From contig JABMDG010000079.1 of assembly GCA_015904045.1 (NCBI GenBank), positions 5,154 to 14,073 of the forward strand: a DNA stretch of 8,920 bases, given 5' to 3'. Shown here in pieces: positions 4,923 through 8,920 of the stretch. The notes under the pieces were generated by a model, which saw only the letters and a program-made list of their open reading frames with translations, was not told where the DNA came from and made no database searches. The position numbers were made by a program, and so were the translations under genes. Every line of letters starts with the position of its first letter. Position 1 is the first letter of the stretch. The stretch is from Nitrospira sp. GTDB lineage: Bacteria > Nitrospirota > Nitrospiria > Nitrospirales > Nitrospiraceae.

Positions 4923-5612
4923 ATGCGTACATTCATCCTCAGTGTGGGAGCCTCACTCCTCCTGATCGCCACGCCGGCGACGGCTGCCTCACAAGAACCT
5001 GGAACGGAAGAGCAGAAGACCCTCTATGCTCTGGGGCTGGCCATCAGCCAATCGCTTGCTACGTTTTCCCTGAACGAGACTGAACTTGATATGGTCAGAA
5101 ACGGCATGACCGACGGGGTCTTGAAGCGCACCCCGAAAGTTGATCTCCAGACCTACGGCCCTAAAATTCAACAGTTTCAGCAGGCCCGCTTAACCGCCTC
5201 GGCTGAGATCGAGAACAAAGCCGGGGCTGCATTCGCCGCAAAAGCCGCAGCCGAAAAAGGCTCGACCAAGACTGAGTCTGGCATTATCATCACTCCCATC
5301 AAGCCTGGGACAGGCGCACCTCCCAAGGCCACCGATACGGTGAAGGTGCACTACCACGGGACCTTGGTCGATGGAACGGTCTTCGATAGTTCGCTCAAGC
5401 GCGACCCCGCGACGTTTCCGCTCGACCAAGTGATCAAGTGCTGGACTGAAGGTCTTCAACAAATCAAGGTCGGTGGCAAGAGTCGCTTAGTCTGCCCAGC
5501 GAACCTGGCGTATGGGGAGCGCGGCATGCCTCCGGTGATCAAGCCGGGGGCCACGCTCATCTTCGAAGTGGAGTTGCTGGAAATCGTTCACAAAGAGAAC
5601 AGCCAGAAATAG
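4923..5612 (+). CDS. Exported FKBP-type peptidyl-prolyl isomerase (FkpA/Mip type)
   Basis: This is a 229-aa protein. Residues 1-21 are a Sec signal peptide ending TPATA before AS. Residues 30-112 form the helical FKBP_N-like dimerisation region ([18 protein letters not shown]; ...[10 protein letters not shown]; an Ala/Lys-rich linker helix). The catalytic FKBP domain spans about 118-224: [66 protein letters not shown]. The active-site floor Trp174 and the surrounding Tyr and Phe residues are kept. Such proteins act as periplasmic or outer-membrane dimeric isomerases and chaperones. Cys173 and Cys191 lie on neighbouring segments and may form a disulfide. I chose ATG 4923 for its signal peptide and AAAGGA (4911-4916) just upstream. 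The frame is open back to 4527, but that extension runs through the tRNA gene and cannot be coding. A strong terminator-like hairpin follows the stop. Confidence 0.93.
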   Translation: MRTFILSVGASLLLIATPATAASQEPGTEEQKTLYALGLAISQSLATFSLNETELDMVRNGMTDGVLKRTPKVDLQTYGPKIQQFQQARLTASAEIENKAGAAFAAKAAAEKGSTKTESGIIITPIKPGTGAPPKATDTVKVHYHGTLVDGTVFDSSLKRDPATFPLDQVIKCWTEGLQQIKVGGKSRLVCPANLAYGERGMPPVIKPGATLIFEVELLEIVHKENSQK

Positions 5613-5620
5613 CCTCTGCG

Positions 5621-5656
5621 CGGCCGCCTTTTTAACGGAAAGGCGGCCGTTCTTCT
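5621..5656 (+). terminator. Strong intrinsic-terminator-like hairpin after the FKBP gene
   Basis: CGGCCGCCTTT (5621-5631) pairs perfectly with AAAGGCGGCCG (5639-5649), an 11-bp stem with a 7-base loop (TTAACGG). A pyrimidine tract, TTCTTCTCC, follows. It starts eight bases after the stop codon and is the clearest terminator in the window. The tail has only interrupted T's, so some read-through into the MFS gene 17 bases on is plausible. Confidence 0.8.
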
Positions 5657-5666
5657 CCTTGCAAAC

Positions 5667-6974
5667 TTGACCGAAACGGCCCCTTCAGTTCACCCACCGT
5701 CATCCGATCCTCCTCGCACTCGTTGGCTGATTCTTGGTCTTCTCTGCGCCATCAGCGTCGTCACCTACATTGATCGCGTCAACATTTCGGTTACGGCCCG
5801 CCAGATGATGCCGGCGCTCGGCCTCACCGATCAGCAGATGGGGTTTGTCTTTTCCGCCTTCGTCATCGGGTATGCATTATTCCAAATCCCGGGGGGATGG
5901 TTGGGTGATCGATGGGGTGCGCGAGTCGTGCTGACCATCGGCTTACTCTGGTGGTCCTGTTTCACCGCGCTCACGGCCATAGCCGCCACTTCGCCACTCG
6001 TCGGTGCGGTGGGCATCGTCGGTGCGCTGGCGCTGACCCGTTTTCTCCTCGGCATTGGCGAAGCAGTGGCACTGCCGACCTTCAACCGTGCCGTGACTGA
6101 TTGGCTCCCCGCCCATGAACGGGGATTGGGCATCGGCATTGCCATTGGGGGGATCGGCGTTGGCTCGGCCATCACCCCACCCATCACCGCTTGGATTATG
6201 GTGAACTACGGCTGGCAGAGCGCTTTTTATCTTGCGGCGGCTCTTGGTCTAGTATTGGCACTCATCTGGTGGTTATTCGCCAGGAATCGTCCGGCCGACC
6301 ACCCCTGGGAACGTGCCCAACGCCACAGTGACGCTCCAGACAATGCCTCAGCTTCTTCGTCTGCAATCCCATGGACCGCCTTGCGCAACACGCCAACGGT
6401 CTGGTGGCTGGTGCTGAGTTATGCCTGTCTGGGTTATGTCGCATACGTCTACATGTCCTGGTTCTATCTGTATCTCGTGAATGTGCGGGGATTTAATGTG
6501 TTACGCGGTGGATACTTTGCCGCTGCGCCATTTCTTGCCATCCTCGTCTCCTGTCCGCTCGGGGGATGGGCTACAGACCGTCTTGCCCTTCGATTTGGAC
6601 TGACCCACGGACGACGGTTCATCGGCCTGGCAGGGATGGTGCTAGCCTCAGGGTTTATCGCGCTCGGCGCCTTAATGGAATCGGCTTATCTCGCCATTGC
6701 CAGCCTGTCGCTCGGCGCGGGATGGCTCTACTTCTCTGTGGGAGCCTACTGGTCCTCCGCCAGCGACCTGTCTCGAACCCACGCCGGTAGCCTTTCAGGC
6801 TTGATGAATATGGGAGCGAACATCGGAGGAGCGGTCTCTCCTACCATCACTCCCTGGATCGCGGATCAGTGGGGCTGGCCGGTCTCCTTGGCAACCGCGG
6901 CCTTCATTGCATTTATCGGCGGTATCCTGTGGCTCAACATAGATCCAGGCCGAGGTCTTGCTTCAAAGGACTGA
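5667..6974 (+). CDS. MFS transporter, anion:cation symporter (ACS) type
   Basis: This 435-aa polytopic inner-membrane protein should have 12 helices. Helix 1 carries the ACS signature WLILGLLCAISVVTYIDRVN. The MFS motif A between helices 2 and 3 is GGWLGDRWGAR (76-86, with Asp81), and its second-half copy is GGWATDRLALRFG between helices 8 and 9. A hydrophilic central loop (about 210-240) divides the halves. ACS members move organic anions such as sugar acids, phthalates or tartrate with protons or sodium; the substrate here is unknown. The start is uncertain: TTG 5667 is the only start codon giving a complete first helix, the next in-frame ATG lies past that helix, and no Shine-Dalgarno precedes the TTG. 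The gene follows the FKBP terminator directly and is followed, about 108 bases on, by a cyclophilin gene on the same strand. No soluble enzyme of a catabolic pathway lies nearby. Confidence 0.9.
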   Translation: MTETAPSVHPPSSDPPRTRWLILGLLCAISVVTYIDRVNISVTARQMMPALGLTDQQMGFVFSAFVIGYALFQIPGGWLGDRWGARVVLTIGLLWWSCFTALTAIAATSPLVGAVGIVGALALTRFLLGIGEAVALPTFNRAVTDWLPAHERGLGIGIAIGGIGVGSAITPPITAWIMVNYGWQSAFYLAAALGLVLALIWWLFARNRPADHPWERAQRHSDAPDNASASSSAIPWTALRNTPTVWWLVLSYACLGYVAYVYMSWFYLYLVNVRGFNVLRGGYFAAAPFLAILVSCPLGGWATDRLALRFGLTHGRRFIGLAGMVLASGFIALGALMESAYLAIASLSLGAGWLYFSVGAYWSSASDLSRTHAGSLSGLMNMGANIGGAVSPTITPWIADQWGWPVSLATAAFIAFIGGILWLNIDPGRGLASKD

Positions 6975-7021
6975 GCCTTGAGGACTGAGTGCCGGGGCGA
7001 GACAAGTCTCAGCCCTCAGTC
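6967..7021 (+). repeat. GGACTGAG direct repeat with complex hairpin after the MFS gene
   Basis: AGGACTGAG occurs at 6967-6975 (overlapping the MFS stop codon) and again at 6981-6989. GACTGAG (6983-6989) pairs with CTCAGTC (7015-7021). Inside it a second stem, GAGA (6999-7002) with TCTC (7007-7010), can be extended by GGGC/GCCC with one bulged A. No T-run follows. It could stop or stabilise the MFS transcript, or be a dispersed intergenic TGAG-type repeat. Confidence 0.55.
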
Positions 7022-7082
7022 ATCGTGACTGGTAATTGGCCGGGCTTGCCACTCCAAAGGCATCGTTGCTAGAGTGCACGCC

Positions 7083-7604
7083 ATGGCCACCCAGTTTCAG
7101 AAGAAAGATCCCCGTGCCACGATCGTGACGAAGTTCGGCGACATCGCCATTCGCTTCTATCCCGACGACGCACCACGCCACGTCGAAAACTTTGTACGTC
7201 TCGCCAAGATGGGATTTTTCGACGGCACGACTTTCCATCGCGTTGTACCGGGCTTCCTTATTCAAGGAGGCGATCCTCTGAGCAAGCAGCCGGATCGCTC
7301 GCTCCACGGCACCGGAGGTCCCGGCTACTTTCTTCCCCCGGAGCCGAACGATCGTCCACATAAACGCGGCGCCGTTTCCATGGCCAAGATGCCGCGCGAA
7401 AGCAACAGCACCCGCGACTTCAACGACAACGGCTCGCAATTCTTTATCTGCGTTGGGGAGAACAGCGGGCTGGATCGGCGCTATACCGTATTCGGAGAAG
7501 TCGTTCGGGGAATCGACGTCATCGACAAGATCGCCGCCGCCGCACGCGATCAGGCTGACAACCCCTTGGAGCCCATCACAATAACCGTGATGGTGAAAGA
7601 GTAA
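7083..7604 (+). CDS. Cyclophilin-type peptidyl-prolyl isomerase, cytoplasmic
   Basis: This is a 173-aa single-domain cyclophilin without signal peptide or membrane helix, so it is cytoplasmic. The catalytic segment TTFHRVVPGFLIQGGDP (49-65) contains the essential Arg53 with Phe51 and Gln61. NGSQFFICV (117-124) and YTVFGEVVRGIDVIDKI follow. An inserted loop (SLHGTGGPGYFLPPEP) is common in bacterial members. The positions equivalent to human CypA Trp121 and His126 appear as Gly129 and Tyr134, as in many bacterial cyclophilins, so cyclosporin binding should be weak. The reaction is cis-trans isomerisation of Xaa-Pro bonds. I prefer ATG 7083; an in-frame GTG at 7074 adds three residues, and neither has a clear Shine-Dalgarno. 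It is separated from the MFS gene by a repeat/hairpin element and converges on Sua5 with 60 bases between the stops; no T-run terminator is visible there. Confidence 0.93.
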   Translation: MATQFQKKDPRATIVTKFGDIAIRFYPDDAPRHVENFVRLAKMGFFDGTTFHRVVPGFLIQGGDPLSKQPDRSLHGTGGPGYFLPPEPNDRPHKRGAVSMAKMPRESNSTRDFNDNGSQFFICVGENSGLDRRYTVFGEVVRGIDVIDKIAAAARDQADNPLEPITITVMVKE

Positions 7605-7664
7605 CGATCCCGCGTGCAGAGAATGTGTCAGTGAACTACCTTGGCCCGATGATCCAGGATCCCA

Positions 7665-8648
7665 TCAGGAGGGAGTCGCGCAGCGCCGCAACCGATCCAT
7701 GATGGCGAGTCCGAGCCCCTGCTCCGCACAGGGTTCGGCATAAATGCGGTCAAGACCCAGCGCATCCAGCTTCCGCAACATCGCAAAAAGATGCCGAGCG
7801 GCTTCCCGAAGATCTCCGGACGGGGACAGCACTTCGATCGCGTGAAACTGTCCGGCCAAATCACGCGGCTCAGACATGGCCAACAATCCCACCCGCTCAC
7901 AGCCTCGAAGGACGGGCCATACTCCTGGCGCCGGTAACACCGTCACCGGCGTGCGCGTCGCATAGTGGCGCGGCGATTGTCCAGGCACGTGGGCTGTCTC
8001 CTGAGACGATGTGGCTCGATCTACCGGACCGATGACCATCTGAATCGCCTCAAGCGTCACACTGCCGGGTCTTAACAACTCCGGCCTCGCTCCGGCCAGC
8101 GACAGAATGGTCGATTCCACTCCAAGCGGACAGGGCCCTCCATCGAGAATCAGGTCGGTCCGGTCACCAAGTCCATCGCTGACATGCTGCGCGGTCGTCG
8201 GGCTGACGTAACCGAATGGATTAGCGCTGGGAGCCGCGACCGGCGCTCTAGCTTCTCGAATCAAGGCCCGGGCAACGGAGTGGTCGGGAATCCGGACCGC
8301 CACTGTTGGCAACCCCGCAGTGACGAGATCGGGCACGGACAGATGTTTCGGCAAAATCAATGTCAGCGGGCCGGGCCAGAATGCATCCATGAGCCGCTGT
8401 GCCAACGGTGACACAGATGTTGCTACCGTCTCTATCATTGCTGGATCAGCCAGGTGAACGATCAGAGGATCGAAGGTTGGACGCTGTTTGGCTTCAAAGA
8501 CCCTTGCCGCCGCGTCAGGATTCAGCGCATCACAACCGAGTCCATATACGGTTTCCGTCGGAAAGGCGACGAGCCCTCCTGCCCTGATGATCTCTGCCGC
8601 CAGACGAATCGATTCCGGTCGGTCTCCCAATAGGACTCTGCTTCCCAC
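7665..8648 (-). CDS. Sua5-type L-threonylcarbamoyladenylate synthase
   Basis: This 327-aa protein has the full two-domain Sua5 layout rather than the short TsaC form. The YrdC/TsaC catalytic domain (about 8-205) shows PTETVYGLGCDA (30-41), the KxR motif K54-Q-R56, the SxN motif S141-A-N143, and GGPCPLGVESTI (170-181). The linker SPRHYATRTP (225-234), which caps the active site, leads to the C-terminal Sua5 domain (to about 323) ending GLGLAIMDRLRRCA. It condenses threonine, bicarbonate and ATP to threonylcarbamoyl-AMP, which the TsaB/D/E system transfers to A37 of ANN-decoding tRNAs. The start is GTG (8646-8648 on the plus strand), with AAAGGA a few bases upstream. It lies 47 bases downstream of another minus-strand gene, with which it may share a transcript. 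Confidence 0.95.
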   Translation of the reverse strand: MGSRVLLGDRPESIRLAAEIIRAGGLVAFPTETVYGLGCDALNPDAAARVFEAKQRPTFDPLIVHLADPAMIETVATSVSPLAQRLMDAFWPGPLTLILPKHLSVPDLVTAGLPTVAVRIPDHSVARALIREARAPVAAPSANPFGYVSPTTAQHVSDGLGDRTDLILDGGPCPLGVESTILSLAGARPELLRPGSVTLEAIQMVIGPVDRATSSQETAHVPGQSPRHYATRTPVTVLPAPGVWPVLRGCERVGLLAMSEPRDLAGQFHAIEVLSPSGDLREAARHLFAMLRKLDALGLDRIYAEPCAEQGLGLAIMDRLRRCATPS

Positions 8649-8695
8649 GCATTCCTTTCGTCACCGGTAGTCTGCGACTGACGGACCCCGTGTTG

Positions 8696-8920
8696 CTAGT
8701 ACGCTGCTGGTTTCGAGAATGTCCGGTTCGAGACTAAATCCAACACATGAAGACCATCGAAATAGGCCTCAGAGGACCCGATCGCGATCATGCCGACCTG
8801 CCCCTCCTGCGGCAACACCACGTCCTCCACCGCCGCGACTTGAGCGCCATCCACATACACCGCCAATCGGCCTTTGTCGAGGTGGAGAAAATTGATCCGT
8901 TGTACGCGGATCGCGTGCCA
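8696..8920 (-). CDS. C-terminal part of an unknown beta-rich protein (cut by right edge)
   Basis: Reading leftwards from base 8920, an uninterrupted minus-strand frame of 74 codons ends at TAG (8696-8698); its start lies beyond the window. The sequence (WHAIRVQRINFLHLDKGRL, then AVYVDGAQVAAVEDVVLP, QEGQVGMIAIGSSEAYFDGLHVLDL) has the pattern of the last strands of a concanavalin/LamG-like jelly roll: a Trp-X-X-hydrophobic strand, a V-Y-V-D-G strand, and a G-x-V-G-hydrophobic strand before A-Y-F-D-x-L. Similar ends occur in laminin-G/DUF1080-like domains that bind carbohydrate or act as surface modules. Family assignment is an inference from pattern only, and nothing can be said about signal peptide or full length. 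It is followed by 47 bases and then sua5 on the same strand. Confidence 0.75.
   Translation of the reverse strand, partial: WHAIRVQRINFLHLDKGRLAVYVDGAQVAAVEDVVLPQEGQVGMIAIGSSEAYFDGLHVLDLVSNRTFSKPAAY

Noticed and set aside
7020..7439. Minus-strand 139-codon frame opposite the cyclophilin
   Set aside because: Antisense to a well-supported gene, with no domain pattern.
7605..7664. Bidirectional terminator between the cyclophilin and Sua5 genes
   Set aside because: Only GATCCAGGATC (7651-7661) stands out; its arms are too close for a hairpin and no T-run is present on either strand.
1..8920. CRISPR arrays, insertion sequences, phage or defence genes
   Set aside because: No regularly spaced repeats, transposase motifs, terminal inverted repeats or defence-type domains were seen on either strand.

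Overview
This 8.9 kb window reads as ordinary, moderately GC-rich bacterial chromosome. No phage, insertion-sequence or CRISPR hallmark is visible. The style suggests Nitrospira or a close relative (phylum Nitrospirota): a small PilZ-like protein, a Sel1-repeat protein, a membrane-anchored rhodanese and a Cys-pair FKBP, with short genes behind good Shine-Dalgarno sites. That placement is inference from remembered family resemblance and was not tested.

Layout. At the left edge lies the 3' part of rsmE (16S rRNA m3U1498 methyltransferase), followed by a membrane-anchored single-domain rhodanese. A 423-base stretch without a convincing gene comes next, then an exported Sel1-repeat protein. Two class II serine tRNA genes follow, tRNA-Ser(UGA) at 2344-2433 and tRNA-Ser(GCU) at 4651-4740. 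The roughly 2.2 kb between them holds four small plus-strand genes of poor conservation: a 275-aa bitopic membrane protein with no recognised family, a degenerate PilZ-like protein, a 66-aa two-CXXC zinc ribbon, and a possible 92-aa basic protein behind a near-perfect Shine-Dalgarno. This is the most accessory-like part.

Right half. An exported FkpA/Mip-type FKBP prolyl isomerase ends in a strong hairpin. A 435-aa MFS transporter of the anion:cation symporter type follows with a TTG start almost touching that hairpin. A cytoplasmic cyclophilin-type prolyl isomerase comes next, so two unrelated prolyl isomerases flank one transporter. On the minus strand, converging on the cyclophilin, are a full-length Sua5 (threonylcarbamoyl-AMP synthase) and, upstream of it and cut by the right edge, the C-terminal 74 codons of a beta-rich unknown protein.

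How the genes relate. Part of the window serves translation: RsmE modifies 16S rRNA, Sua5 makes the t6A37 precursor for tRNAs reading ANN codons (tRNA-Ser(GCU) here should be a substrate), and there are two tRNA-Ser genes. The FKBP would assist folding in the periplasm and the cyclophilin in the cytoplasm. I see no defence, biosynthetic or mobile system. The items most worth a second look are the inter-tRNA small-gene block, the TTG-start MFS gene behind a terminator, and the repeat and inverted-repeat structure upstream of tRNA-Ser(UGA).
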